Shown: in pieces, positions 7,551-15,736 of the stretch
Numbering within the stretch: the stretch's first letter is position 1
Layout: each line of letters begins with the position of its first letter
NCBI RefSeq assembly: GCF_001413955.1
Contig: NZ_LCTZ01000002.1
Location: forward strand, 3,272,501 to 3,336,500
DNA length: 64,000 bases
Source of the DNA: Flagellimonas eckloniae
GTDB lineage: Bacteria; Bacteroidota; Bacteroidia; Flavobacteriales; Flavobacteriaceae
Direction: 5' to 3'
Notes under the pieces: generated by a model
Told to the model about the DNA's origin: nothing
Seen by the model: only the letters and a program-made list of their open reading frames with translations
Database searches by the model: none
Program-made: the position numbers and the translations under genes

Positions 7551-8984
7551 ATGTTACTACTACCACTTCAATTGGGCGGGAGCGCCTCCTTGCTTGCCAT
7601 TGGCTTTGCAATACTCTTTTTCTTTATCATAATTATATCCTTTATCAGGAGGTACAAAAGATGTCCCTCTGATCGTATTCTCGTCGTTTATGGCAAAGTT
7701 GGCTCGGGGAATTCAGCCAAATGTATTCATGGTGGTGCGGCCTTTATTTGGCCTGTTATTCAAGATTATGAATTTTTGGATTTAACCCCGATTTCCATTG
7801 AAGTGGATTTGGCCAATGCACTGAGTAGACAGAACATTAGGGTAAATGTACCTTCTCGATTTACAATCGGTATTTCTACCGAACCTGGGGTGATGCAAAA
7901 TGCAGCAGAGAGGTTATTGGGATTAGGAATGCAAGAAGTGCAAGATCTGGCCAAGGAAATTATTTTTGGTCAGTTGCGCTTAGTGGTAGCTTCCATGGAC
8001 ATTGAAGAAATTAACTCTGATAGGGATAAGTTTTTGACCAATATATCAAAGAGTGTTGAGTCAGAATTAAAGAAAGTAGGTTTAAAACTTATCAACGTAA
8101 ACATCACCGATATTGTTGACGAGTCCGGTTATATTGAAGCATTGGGTAAAGAAGCTGCTGCTCATGCGATTAATGCAGCACGTAAGTCTGTTGCAGAGAA
8201 AAATAGGGATGGTTCTATTGGTGAGGCAAATGCTGTGCAGGATGAAAGAACCCAAGTGGCTGCAGCCAATGCAAAAGCGGTAGAAGGAGAAAATGTTGCA
8301 AAAATTGATGTTGCAAATTCCGATTCTTTACGAAGACAGCGAGAAGCCGAGGCAGAAAGAACTGCTATTGCAGCTGAAAAAGTGCAATCGGCCAAAGCAT
8401 TGGAGGAATCTTACGCCGCTGAAAAAGATGCAGAGATTGCTAGGGCAGAACGTGAACGTAGCTCACAAATGGCCGATATTGTTGTACCTGCGGAAATAGA
8501 TAAAAAGAAAGTAGAAATTGATGCCGAAGCGGAAGCTGAAATGATCCGTAGAAAAGCCAAAGGTGAGGCAGATGCCATTCTTTTTAAAGCACAAGCAGAA
8601 GCGCAAGGGATCTTGGAAGTATTGACCAAACAAGCCGAAGGTCTTGACAGGATTGTGAAAGCTGCAGGGGATAGTCCTAAAGATGCCGTGTTATTATTGG
8701 TGGCCGATAAGTTACCGGAACTAGTTAAAACACAAGCCGAGGCGATTAAAAATATTAAGATTGATAAAGTTACCGTTTGGGATTCCGGAGCAAAAACTGA
8801 AGATGGTAAAAACTCTACGGCCAATTTCATATCCGGAATGTACAAATCTGTACCTCCCTTGCAAGAAATGTTTAATATGGCAGGAATGCAACTGCCCGAA
8901 TATTTAAAAGGAAAAGAAATTCCTGATAACGATGCGGCAGAAGGAGATACAAAAAAGCCGGATAAGGATACAAAAGAAGAATAG
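7551..8984 (+). CDS. Flotillin-like SPFH domain protein
   Basis: 477-residue membrane scaffold protein. One N-terminal membrane helix (about 11-32) is followed by a basic RRYKRCPSD stretch, an SPFH/band-7 domain (about 40-210) and a long Ala/Glu-rich coiled coil (about 225-400) with the repeated EAEAE-type segments typical of flotillins; the tail is acidic and charged. Flotillins assemble into large oligomers that organise membrane microdomains. It is translationally close to the NfeD gene. It ends before a strong terminator. Length and layout match YqiK/flotillin proteins. Confidence 0.9.
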   Translation: MLLLPLQLGGSASLLAIGFAILFFFIIIISFIRRYKRCPSDRILVVYGKVGSGNSAKCIHGGAAFIWPVIQDYEFLDLTPISIEVDLANALSRQNIRVNVPSRFTIGISTEPGVMQNAAERLLGLGMQEVQDLAKEIIFGQLRLVVASMDIEEINSDRDKFLTNISKSVESELKKVGLKLINVNITDIVDESGYIEALGKEAAAHAINAARKSVAEKNRDGSIGEANAVQDERTQVAAANAKAVEGENVAKIDVANSDSLRRQREAEAERTAIAAEKVQSAKALEESYAAEKDAEIARAERERSSQMADIVVPAEIDKKKVEIDAEAEAEMIRRKAKGEADAILFKAQAEAQGILEVLTKQAEGLDRIVKAAGDSPKDAVLLLVADKLPELVKTQAEAIKNIKIDKVTVWDSGAKTEDGKNSTANFISGMYKSVPPLQEMFNMAGMQLPEYLKGKEIPDNDAAEGDTKKPDKDTKEE

Positions 8985-8998
8985 AATTATCAGATATT

Positions 8999-9037
8999 AA
9001 AAAAGGCCATGAAGGATATCATGGCCTTTTTTGTTTT
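8999..9037 (+). terminator. Intrinsic terminator after flotillin gene
   Basis: Perfect inverted repeat AAAAGGCCATGA (9001-9012) with TCATGGCCTTTT (9019-9030), six-base loop and T-rich tail. It separates the NfeD-flotillin operon from bioB. Confidence 0.9.
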
Positions 9038-9074
9038 TAATAGGATATAATTACAAGATTTTGGGAATAAGACC

Positions 9075-9082
9075 TATTTTTG
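9075..9082 (+). promoter_or_regulatory. Putative -7 box (TATTTTTG) of bioB
   Basis: TATTTTTG matches TAnnTTTG exactly, 19 bases before the bioB ATG. A canonical -33 element is not obvious. As it lies after the flotillin terminator, bioB probably has its own promoter. Confidence 0.4.
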
Positions 9083-9101
9083 ATTTTGATATTCAAGAAA
9101 C

Positions 9102-10202
9102 ATGAGTACAACAAGACACAATTGGACCAAAAAGGAAATCCTTGACATTTACAACAAACCACTAATGGAGCTGCTTTATGATGCAGCAACTATCCATCGC
9201 AAAAATCATGACCCCAATACGGTTCAGGTTTCTACTCTACTTTCCATAAAAACGGGAGGTTGTCCTGAAGATTGTGGGTATTGCCCTCAAGCTGCCCGTT
9301 ATCATACAGATATTGAAGGAAATGATTTAATGACCGTTCCACATGTAAAGGCACAGGCACTTCGTGCAAAAGCATCTGGTAGTTCACGAGTTTGTATGGG
9401 AGCTGCATGGAGAAATGTAAAGGATGGGCCTGAGTTTGACCAAGTTTTGGAGATGGTGCGTACCATCAATAAATTGGATATGGAGGTGTGTTGTACATTG
9501 GGAATGTTGACAGAGAATCAGGCAAAACGTTTGGCAGAAGCTGGATTGTATGCCTACAACCATAACTTGGATACTTCAGAAGATTATTATAAAGATGTAA
9601 TTTCTACTCGTGCGTTTGAAGATCGATTGGAAACAATAGACAACGTGCGTAAAAGTAATGTTACCGTTTGTAGTGGCGGAATCATTGGAATGGGGGAACA
9701 ATTGGAAGATCGTGCCGGAATGTTGGTTGCTTTGGCATCCCTAAATCCTCAACCGGAATCCGTGCCCATAAATGCATTGGTTGCTGTAGAAGGCACACCA
9801 ATGGAGGAGATGGAGCCCATATCTATTTGGGAAATGCTCAGAATGGTTGCCACAACCAGAATTGTAATGCCCGAAACTCAAGTTAGATTATCAGCAGGAA
9901 GAACTGAAATGAGTAGGGAAGGACAAGCTATGTGTTTCTTTGCAGGAGCCAACTCTATTTTTGCAGGCGATAAATTATTGACCACCCCAAATCCGGATGT
10001 AAATGAGGATATGGAAATGTTCAAACTTTTAGGGTTGAATCCGCAAAAACCATTTACAAAAATTTCTCAACCAAAAACGGTTGAAGCATCTGATTCCCAG
10101 TTTGAACCTTTGGGAGAAAAACCAAAATGGTCGCGTCCAGCACATAAAATTGAACGCAATGAAGAGGCGAAGCAGAAGTCTAATTTGGTCTCCAAGAAAT
10201 AG
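9102..10202 (+). CDS. bioB: Biotin synthase
   Basis: Radical SAM enzyme that inserts sulfur into dethiobiotin. The 366-residue product has the [4Fe-4S] motif CPEDCGYC (C54, C58, C61). The second cluster ligands are conserved as C98 (SSRVCMGAAW), C130 (EVCCTLGM), C190 (VTVCSGGIIGMGE) and R262 (VRLSAGR). The tail beyond about 320 is a charged extension of about 30 residues. It is separated from the other bio genes by the flotillin pair and has its own promoter and a weak terminator. Catalytic residues are all present. Confidence 0.97.
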   Translation: MSTTRHNWTKKEILDIYNKPLMELLYDAATIHRKNHDPNTVQVSTLLSIKTGGCPEDCGYCPQAARYHTDIEGNDLMTVPHVKAQALRAKASGSSRVCMGAAWRNVKDGPEFDQVLEMVRTINKLDMEVCCTLGMLTENQAKRLAEAGLYAYNHNLDTSEDYYKDVISTRAFEDRLETIDNVRKSNVTVCSGGIIGMGEQLEDRAGMLVALASLNPQPESVPINALVAVEGTPMEEMEPISIWEMLRMVATTRIVMPETQVRLSAGRTEMSREGQAMCFFAGANSIFAGDKLLTTPNPDVNEDMEMFKLLGLNPQKPFTKISQPKTVEASDSQFEPLGEKPKWSRPAHKIERNEEAKQKSNLVSKK

Positions 10203-10208
10203 GGCTTT

Positions 10209-10230
10209 AAAAGCTGTTTAAAAAGCTTTT
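10209..10230 (+). terminator. Weak hairpin after bioB
   Basis: AAAAGCT (10209-10215) pairs with AGCTTTT (10224-10230) across an eight-base loop. The stem is short and AT-rich; it may act as a weak terminator between bioB and the cupin-like gene. Confidence 0.35.
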
Positions 10231-10262
10231 ATTAATTTAGTTGTTTCAAAATCCTTAAAATT

Positions 10263-11132
10263 TTGAAGCTTAACCTTGAACAAATACCTCGAGAGCAAAC
10301 CCTTTCCAAGAAGGAGTTTTTGCATAAATACTTCAAACCTCAAAAGCCAGTTGTTATTGAGCGTTTTATAGAAGATTGGCCTGCTCATTCCAAATGGAAC
10401 CTTGATTATATGAGAGAATTGGCTGGAGAAAAAACCGTTCCTCTTTATGATGATAGACCAGTAAAACATGATGAAGGTTTTAATGAGCCCCATGCAAAAA
10501 TGAAGATGCGGGACTACATAGATTTACTAAAGAGTGGCCCTACAAAATATCGCATTTTTCTTTGGAATATCATAAAGGAAGTGCCTGAACTTCAAAAAGA
10601 CTTTACATATCCTGATTTTGGACTTAGACTCATGAAAGGATTGCCCATGTTGTTTTTTGGTGGAAGGGATTCACATACGTTCATGCATTACGATATAGAT
10701 TTGGCTAATATTTTTCATTTTCATTTTGAAGGAGAGAAGCAATGCATTCTTTTTCCACAATCAGAGACCAAATTTCTATATAAGGTTCCCCATTCGCTGA
10801 TTACTAGGGAGGATATTGATTTTGCAAATCCGGATTTGGATAAATGGCCCGCATTGCAATATGCAAAGGGATATGTTGCCAATTTGGAACATGGTAATTT
10901 GCTCTATATACCAGAGGGGTATTGGCACCATATGAAGTATCTTGCGCCAGGATTTTCCATGAGCCTTAGAGCAATTGCTCGAAAACCCAAAAACTTTGGA
11001 AAGGCAGTTTTCAATATCTTTTTTATGCGACACTTTGATACGGTAATGAGAAAAATAAAGGGACAAAAGTGGATTGATTGGAAAAATGAAAAAGCAATTT
11101 CACGGACGCACAGCCTATTGCTTCAGAAGTAA
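10263..11132 (+). CDS. Cupin-like / JmjC-type Fe(II) 2-oxoglutarate oxygenase
   Basis: 289-residue soluble protein of the cupin_8 (JmjC-like) type. The iron-binding facial triad is visible as His142-x-Asp144 in MHYDID and a distal His at 222 or 223 in PEGYWHHM; FPQSE and GNLLYIPEGYW are typical of the fold. Such proteins hydroxylate protein or small-molecule substrates, but the target cannot be told. The reading frame begins with TTG at 10263; there is no ATG near. It is co-directional with bioB and converges on recX with a five-base gap. Confidence 0.8.
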   Translation: MKLNLEQIPREQTLSKKEFLHKYFKPQKPVVIERFIEDWPAHSKWNLDYMRELAGEKTVPLYDDRPVKHDEGFNEPHAKMKMRDYIDLLKSGPTKYRIFLWNIIKEVPELQKDFTYPDFGLRLMKGLPMLFFGGRDSHTFMHYDIDLANIFHFHFEGEKQCILFPQSETKFLYKVPHSLITREDIDFANPDLDKWPALQYAKGYVANLEHGNLLYIPEGYWHHMKYLAPGFSMSLRAIARKPKNFGKAVFNIFFMRHFDTVMRKIKGQKWIDWKNEKAISRTHSLLLQK

Positions 11133-11137
11133 AGCCT

Positions 11138-11608
11138 TTAAATCAATTCCTTTAGTTTTTCATAGACCAAATTACTTTCCCAACCACGATAGAGGAGATA
11201 ATCCGCGAGCTTCTTCCTTCTTTTTTGAAGGTTGGTTTCATGGATTTGAGCAAGTCTTTTGTTTGCAAGTTCACTTAAGGTTTTGTGATAGGTTTCTTCG
11301 TTTATTTCAGCCAAGGCGGTTTTTATGTTGAATCTGGAGATTTGTCGTTGTTTCAATTCGTTTATGATACGATTTTTGCCCCATTTTTTAATCGAGAATT
11401 TTCCTCTTGCAAAGCTTTTTGCAAAACGTTCCTCATTTAAATAATTTTCCTGTATCAAGTGGGAGACGATTTGATCTATTGCTTCGGGAATCATCCGCAT
11501 AGTCCTTAACTTTTCCAGTACATCTTTATGGCAACGTTCCTGATAGGCACAATAATTTTCCAGTTTTCTGGTAGCTTCAGTAACACTATAGGCTTTAGAA
11601 TTATTCAA
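11138..11608 (-). CDS. recX: RecX family regulatory protein
   Basis: 156 residues built of three-helix repeats typical of RecX, which binds and modulates RecA filaments. Recognisable segments are LENYCAYQERCHKDVLEKL near the N-terminus, ENYLNEERFAKSFARGKFSIKKWGKNRI in the middle (LNEERFA and GK.SIKKWG are family signatures) and a C-terminal DYLLYRGWE..LVYEKL repeat. recA is not in the window. A small membrane protein gene lies 12 bases upstream on the same strand. Confidence 0.9.
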   Translation of the reverse strand: MNNSKAYSVTEATRKLENYCAYQERCHKDVLEKLRTMRMIPEAIDQIVSHLIQENYLNEERFAKSFARGKFSIKKWGKNRIINELKQRQISRFNIKTALAEINEETYHKTLSELANKRLAQIHETNLQKRRKKLADYLLYRGWESNLVYEKLKELI

Positions 11609-11620
11609 GTATGCGATGGG

Positions 11621-11878
11621 TTATGAGTTTTTTCGAGAATCTAGCTCGGCCTGCATAAGCCTGGCTTGTTTCAGATTAATTATAGCAATAAATGCAGAAA
11701 CTACAGTAACGATCAAAAGAGGTAGAGAAGAACTGTTTTTTTTGAAAAAATAGAGATATAGAACTGTGAACAAAAGCACAATTGATGTTCCAATCAGCAT
11801 CCCGACTATTGTTTTGATGGTTTTTATACTTTGTGTTAACTGATCAGAGGATTGTGATGTTATTTTATCATTCTTCAT
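11621..11878 (-). CDS. Small two-helix membrane protein, hypothetical
   Basis: 85 residues. A polar N-terminus (1-22) is followed by two hydrophobic helices at about 25-45 and 53-68, with a KKNSSS turn between, and a charged tail KQARLMQAELDSRKNS. No family recognised. It sits 12 bases upstream of recX and may be cotranscribed with it; the rng terminator lies just upstream. Confidence 0.65.
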   Translation of the reverse strand: MKNDKITSQSSDQLTQSIKTIKTIVGMLIGTSIVLLFTVLYLYFFKKNSSSLPLLIVTVVSAFIAIINLKQARLMQAELDSRKNS

Positions 11879-11928
11879 TTTGGGATGAACTTACCTTTGC
11901 ATAATTTCTGTTCCAAGATACTAAAAAC

Positions 11929-11960
11929 AAAAAAAGCGACTCCATTTCTGAAGTCGCTTT
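11929..11960 (-). terminator. Intrinsic terminator after rng
   Basis: AAAGCGACT (11933-11941) pairs with AGTCGCTTT (11952-11960). On the minus strand the stem is followed by a T run, four bases beyond the rng stop. Confidence 0.88.
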
Positions 11961-11963
11961 GTA

Positions 11964-13511
11964 TTATCTAATTGTTTTACCGTCTTTGTTTTTAAAACGA
12001 TATTCAAGGTATGTGTAAGCATCCCTTGGCTGGATTTTAATCCATTTTTTATATTCCAAAAACCACTTAAACTGTGGTGATGGAAAGCCTTTGGTAAGGT
12101 AGGCTGCAATAAAAGGATGTATGTTCAAAATTATACCATTGTCCTTTTGGTTGCCCTTCATTATTCGCTCTAAATCAACATTGATTTTATCAATTAAAAC
12201 TATAGGAGCTTCAACTTCGGTACCTGAACCATTTGGATTTTCTTCACTTGTTTTGATATTCATCTCTGGACGAACCCTTTGTCTGGTAATCTGTACCAAA
12301 CCAAATTTACTGGGAGGCAAAATCTTGTGCTTTGCACGGTCGTCTTTCATTTCATCTCTTAGGTGGTCAAATAACTTTCTTCTGTGATCACCTTTGATCA
12401 TATCAATGAAATCTATCACAATAATTCCGCCCATATCTCTAAGCCGGAGCTGTCTAGCAATTTCGGATGCTGCCAATAAATTGACTTCTAAAGCAGTGTC
12501 TTCTTGATTTTTGGCCTTGTTGGAACGGTTTCCACTGTTCACATCAATTACGTGCAGTGCTTCTGTATGTTCTATAACAAGATAAGCTCCCTTGCTCATT
12601 GAGGCGGTACGGCCAAATGAAGTTTTTATTTGACGGTCAATCCCAAATTTTTCAAAAATTGGGGTCGTGCCAGAATAATGCTTTACAATGGACTCCTTTT
12701 GCGGAGCGATTTCGTGTAAATAATCCTTTATTTGATTGTATAGCGTGTCATCATCAACATGAATTCCTGTAAAAGAATCGTTGAATACATCTCTTAAAAT
12801 GGAAGAAGCTCTATTAAGCTCTACCAGTACTTTGGATGGATGAGGTGCTTTTTGCAATTTCTTGCACATTGTTATCCATTTGGATGACAAATTCTGAAGA
12901 TCTTTATCCAGTTCTGCAACTTTCTTGCCTTCTGCAACGGTACGTATAATAACGCCAAATCCTTTGGGCTTTATGCTTTTTACAAGTCTTATAAGCCGGT
13001 CTTTTTCTTCCTTGCTTCCTATCTTTTGCGATACGGAAACACGGTCAGAAAATGGAACCATGACCAAATAACGCCCTGCTATGGAAAGCTCTGAGCTAAT
13101 TCTTGGTCCTTTGGTGGAAATGGGTTCTTTTACAATTTGTACCAATAATGACTGATTGGCTTTAATAACTTCGTTAATACTGCCATTCTTGTCTATATCT
13201 TTTTCAAATGGAAAATTTTTAAGGGAATAGTCTCTTAGCTTTCCCGTTCTTGCTTTTTTTATGAATTGCAACATGGAGGACAACTGCGGACCTAGGTCAT
13301 GATAGTGCAGGAATGCATCTTTTTCATAACCCACATTTACGAAAGCCGCATTAAGGCCGGTGACAGGTTTTCTTATCTTGGCTAGGAAAATATCCCCAAC
13401 GGTAAAGTTATTGTCATCCTCGTCTTTATGTAATTCTATAAGTTTTCCATCCTTTAGTAAGGCAAAATCGACTGCATCAGGACTAGATCTAACAATTAAT
13501 TCTCTATTCAC
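11964..13511 (-). CDS. rng: Ribonuclease E/G family endoribonuclease
   Basis: 515-residue cytosolic endonuclease for rRNA processing and mRNA decay. The N-terminal S1 domain (about 37-125) contains FLAKIRKPVTGLNAAFVNVG. Catalytic Asp residues are in HVIDVNSG (D323) and GIIVIDFIDM (D367/D370), matching the two magnesium ligands of RNase E. The CPxC zinc-link motif of E. coli RNase E and G is absent; after ITRQRVRPEMNIKTS there is a Cys-free ENPNGSGTEVEAP loop. No C-terminal degradosome scaffold is present, so it is RNase G-like in length. Two strong hairpins lie in its leader. Confidence 0.93.
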   Translation of the reverse strand: MNRELIVRSSPDAVDFALLKDGKLIELHKDEDDNNFTVGDIFLAKIRKPVTGLNAAFVNVGYEKDAFLHYHDLGPQLSSMLQFIKKARTGKLRDYSLKNFPFEKDIDKNGSINEVIKANQSLLVQIVKEPISTKGPRISSELSIAGRYLVMVPFSDRVSVSQKIGSKEEKDRLIRLVKSIKPKGFGVIIRTVAEGKKVAELDKDLQNLSSKWITMCKKLQKAPHPSKVLVELNRASSILRDVFNDSFTGIHVDDDTLYNQIKDYLHEIAPQKESIVKHYSGTTPIFEKFGIDRQIKTSFGRTASMSKGAYLVIEHTEALHVIDVNSGNRSNKAKNQEDTALEVNLLAASEIARQLRLRDMGGIIVIDFIDMIKGDHRRKLFDHLRDEMKDDRAKHKILPPSKFGLVQITRQRVRPEMNIKTSEENPNGSGTEVEAPIVLIDKINVDLERIMKGNQKDNGIILNIHPFIAAYLTKGFPSPQFKWFLEYKKWIKIQPRDAYTYLEYRFKNKDGKTIR

Positions 13512-13525
13512 CTGAATCGATTTTA

Positions 13526-13596
13526 ATTTATCCCTTTTATGTTATTGGGATAAATGATTAAACAATATATAGAATCGGTTTTTTTTCAAACCGATT
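13526..13596 (-). promoter_or_regulatory. Leader hairpins upstream of rng
   Basis: Two perfect inverted repeats lie between rng (start 13511) and the small upstream gene: ATTTATCCC (13526-13534) with GGGATAAAT (13547-13555), and AATCGGTTT (13573-13581) with AAACCGATT (13588-13596). Neither has a T run on the minus strand, so they look like leader RNA structure rather than terminators. A possible -7 box GTTCTTTG (minus strand, 13623-13630) would place both in the rng transcript. Confidence 0.5.
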
Positions 13597-13646
13597 GAAA
13601 TTCTTTTTTGAATCTCGTATGTCAAAGAACGTATGTGTTTAAAATG

Positions 13647-13673
13647 AAAAAGTAGTTGTAACAACTACTTTTT
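13647..13673 (-). terminator. Symmetrical terminator overlapping a stop codon
   Basis: AAAAAGTAGTTGT (13647-13659) is a perfect inverted repeat of ACAACTACTTTTT (13661-13673) around a single A. A and T runs on both sides make it usable in either direction. It overlaps the last codons of the small basic protein gene (stop 13665-13667). Confidence 0.8.
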
Positions 13674-13754
13674 CTTGTGTCGGTTAGCTCTTCTGCGCTT
13701 TTTACGCTTGTGGGTAGCTACCTTATGTCTTTTTCTTTTTTTACCACTCGGCAT
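13665..13754 (-). CDS. 29-residue Arg/Lys-rich protein, probable ribosomal protein
   Basis: A 29-codon reading frame from ATG 13754 to TAG 13665 encodes MPSGKKRKRHKVATHKRKKR and a further RRANRHKKK tail. Nineteen of 29 residues are Lys, Arg or His. The pattern resembles small basic ribosomal proteins of the AURKAIP1/COX24 (mS38/bS22) type; assignment is by composition and pattern only. It follows the HU gene by 27 bases on the same strand and ends in a strong terminator, which supports it being a real expressed gene. Confidence 0.75.
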   Translation of the reverse strand: MPSGKKRKRHKVATHKRKKRRRANRHKKK

Positions 13755-13781
13755 ATGGCTCTTTCTTTTGTGTTAGTTATA

Positions 13782-14072
13782 TTATTTTACTTGAACGTTG
13801 CTTTTAACGCCCTCTACAAACACTTTTGCAGGTTTGAATGCGGGAATATTATGTGCAGGAATTTTAATGGTAGTGTTCTTGGAAATGTTTCTACCTGTTT
13901 TTTCTGCTCTTGTCTTAACGATAAAGCTTCCAAAACCTCTTAAATAAACATTATCACCATTCTCTAAGGACGATTTTACCTCCTCCATAAAAGATTCTAC
14001 CGTTGCTTGTACGTCTCCTTTTTCAATACCTAGTTTTTCTGAGATTCTAGTTACAATATCTGCTTTCGTCAT
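13782..14072 (-). CDS. HU/IHF family DNA-binding protein
   Basis: 96-residue nucleoid protein. The helical N-terminus MTKADIVTRISEKLGIEKGD and the beta-arm region GFGSFIVKTRAEKTGRN, followed by the conserved IPAHNIPAFKPAK, are diagnostic of the HU/IHF fold; the Pro at the arm tip region is kept (KIPAHNIP). It is divergent from mutY and upstream of the 29-residue basic protein. Whether it acts as HU or as one IHF subunit cannot be settled from sequence. Confidence 0.93.
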   Translation of the reverse strand: MTKADIVTRISEKLGIEKGDVQATVESFMEEVKSSLENGDNVYLRGFGSFIVKTRAEKTGRNISKNTTIKIPAHNIPAFKPAKVFVEGVKSNVQVK

Positions 14073-14105
14073 TTCGTAATATTATTTTCTTATTTTTTAG
14101 GCTTG

Positions 14106-14113
14106 CAAATATA
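14106..14113 (-). promoter_or_regulatory. Putative -7 box (TATATTTG) of the HU gene
   Basis: CAAATATA on the plus strand reads TATATTTG on the minus strand, an exact TAnnTTTG match 34 bases upstream of the HU start. No TTG is found at the ideal -33 distance. Confidence 0.45.
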
Positions 14114-14194
14114 AAAATTAAAATTAATCTTTCGCTTAAAGCCTTTAATTTTAAGTATATAAACTGCTACATTTAACCAATAGTATTTTCTTAC

Positions 14195-15232
14195 ATGTCT
14201 TTTTCACAAAAAATTTTGAAATGGTATGGCGAACACAAACGTGAACTTCCGTGGAGAGCTACCAAAGACCCTTACAAAATTTGGCTTTCAGAAATCATGT
14301 TGCAACAAACACGTGTGGCGCAAGGCACACCCTATTACCATAAGTTTTTAGAGGCGTTCCCAACCGTTCAAGACTTGGCAAACGCAAAGGAGGAGAAGGT
14401 TTTAAAACTGTGGCAAGGGTTGGGCTATTATTCAAGGGCAAGAAACCTACACGCCACGGCAAAAATGGTGGTAGATGCATATGATGGCAATTTCCCGGAT
14501 ACATATAAGGAATTAAAAAACCTAAAAGGAGTGGGAGATTACACGGCCAGTGCAATTGCTTCTATTTGTTTTGATTTGCCAGAACCTGTGGTGGATGGAA
14601 ATGTGTATCGCGTGCTGTCAAGGTATTTTGGGGTTGATCTACCCATAAATAGCACTGAAGGCATTAAATATTTTAAGGACTTGGCACGCAAGGTCATGAG
14701 TTCAGAGAACATTAGGGACTATAATCAAGGCATTATGGAATTTGGTGCCATTCAATGCGCTCCTAAGAAGCCTTATTGCCTATTGTGCCCCCTGAACGAC
14801 AGTTGTGTTGCCCTACAGGAAAATAAAGTAAGTAGTTTACCTGTAAAATTGAATAAGACCAAAATCAAGAATAGATATTTTAATTATTTGGTTTTTTTGG
14901 ATAATGGGAAAAGAACTTTAATAGAACAGCGAAAAGGAAAGGGAATTTGGCAGAACCTGTATCAGTTCCCGCTTTTGGAATCTGAAAAAAGTCTTGATTT
15001 GGAAAATTTTCAAAAAGAACTAGAAGAGAAAAACTATTATCCAGCCTCAAACTCTATTGTTTTATATAATAAAGAACCAATTGTGCACAAACTTTCGCAT
15101 CAACACCTATACACCAACTTTTGGATTTTACAATCAGAAAACAAACTCGAAGAGGGTGTTTCGTGGGAAAAAATAGGTTCGTTTCCGGTGCCTGTTTTAA
15201 TTGCAGAATTCATTGAGACATTTAAAATTTAG
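14195..15232 (+). CDS. mutY: A/G-specific adenine DNA glycosylase
   Basis: Base excision repair enzyme removing adenine opposite 8-oxoguanine. 345 residues. The helix-hairpin-helix LKGVGDYTASAIAS lies at about 110-123, with catalytic Glu33 in WLSEIMLQQTRV and Asp134 in PVVDGNVYRVLSR. The [4Fe-4S] loop is C188-x6-C195-x2-C198-x5-C204. The C-terminal half (from about 225) is the NUDIX-like 8-oxoG recognition domain. It heads the conserved mutY-ssb-gldE-gldD order of flavobacteria. Confidence 0.96.
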   Translation: MSFSQKILKWYGEHKRELPWRATKDPYKIWLSEIMLQQTRVAQGTPYYHKFLEAFPTVQDLANAKEEKVLKLWQGLGYYSRARNLHATAKMVVDAYDGNFPDTYKELKNLKGVGDYTASAIASICFDLPEPVVDGNVYRVLSRYFGVDLPINSTEGIKYFKDLARKVMSSENIRDYNQGIMEFGAIQCAPKKPYCLLCPLNDSCVALQENKVSSLPVKLNKTKIKNRYFNYLVFLDNGKRTLIEQRKGKGIWQNLYQFPLLESEKSLDLENFQKELEEKNYYPASNSIVLYNKEPIVHKLSHQHLYTNFWILQSENKLEEGVSWEKIGSFPVPVLIAEFIETFKI

Positions 15233-15240
15233 TACTTTTG
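15213..15240 (+). promoter_or_regulatory. Putative promoter of ssb (TTG-N17-TACTTTTG)
   Basis: TTG at 15213-15215 and TACTTTTG at 15233-15240 are spaced 17 bases apart, within the range of the Bacteroidetes -33/-7 consensus. The element overlaps the 3' end of mutY and lies 15 bases before the ssb ATG. Confidence 0.5.
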
Positions 15241-15255
15241 ATTAATTAAAGAATT

Positions 15256-15714
15256 ATGAGCGGAACATTAAACAAAGTAATGCTAATTGGGCATTTAGGT
15301 GATGAGGTGAAAATCCACTATTTTGAAGGAGGAAACTGCATTGCACGATTTCCTGTCGCTACCAACGAGACCTATACCAATAGACAAACCGGGGAAAAAG
15401 TAACAAATACGGATTGGCATAACATTGTAATACGAAATAAGGCTGCCGAAATTTGTGAAAAATACTTGAGTAAAGGTGATAAGGTGTATTTGGAAGGAAG
15501 ACTGAAAAACCGACAATGGCAAGGTGAAGACGGTAATACACGATACACTACCGAGGTTCATGTTCAAGATTTCACTTTCCTATCCACAAAGAAGGAGAGT
15601 ATGGCAAATGCACAACAAGGGCCTGGATATGAAGCGGCGCAAAGCGAGCCCGTTAAACCTGCGGAGTCAGTACCTGCTGACGGGACGCAAGAGGATGATG
15701 ACCTACCATTCTAA
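15256..15714 (+). CDS. ssb: Single-stranded DNA-binding protein
   Basis: 152 residues. The OB-fold domain covers about 1-110 (LNKVMLIGHLG, then TDWHNIVIRNKAAEICEKYL and KGDKVYLEGRLKNRQW are standard SSB motifs). A short Gln/Pro/Ala linker leads to the acidic tip DDDLPF, which in SSBs recruits repair and replication proteins. It binds ssDNA, normally as a tetramer. It follows mutY by 23 bases and probably has its own promoter. The same DDLPF ending recurs in the DUF3127 gene near 47.1 kb. Confidence 0.96.
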   Translation: MSGTLNKVMLIGHLGDEVKIHYFEGGNCIARFPVATNETYTNRQTGEKVTNTDWHNIVIRNKAAEICEKYLSKGDKVYLEGRLKNRQWQGEDGNTRYTTEVHVQDFTFLSTKKESMANAQQGPGYEAAQSEPVKPAESVPADGTQEDDDLPF

Positions 15715-15736
15715 AATTAGTTAAAGCAACACGAAT

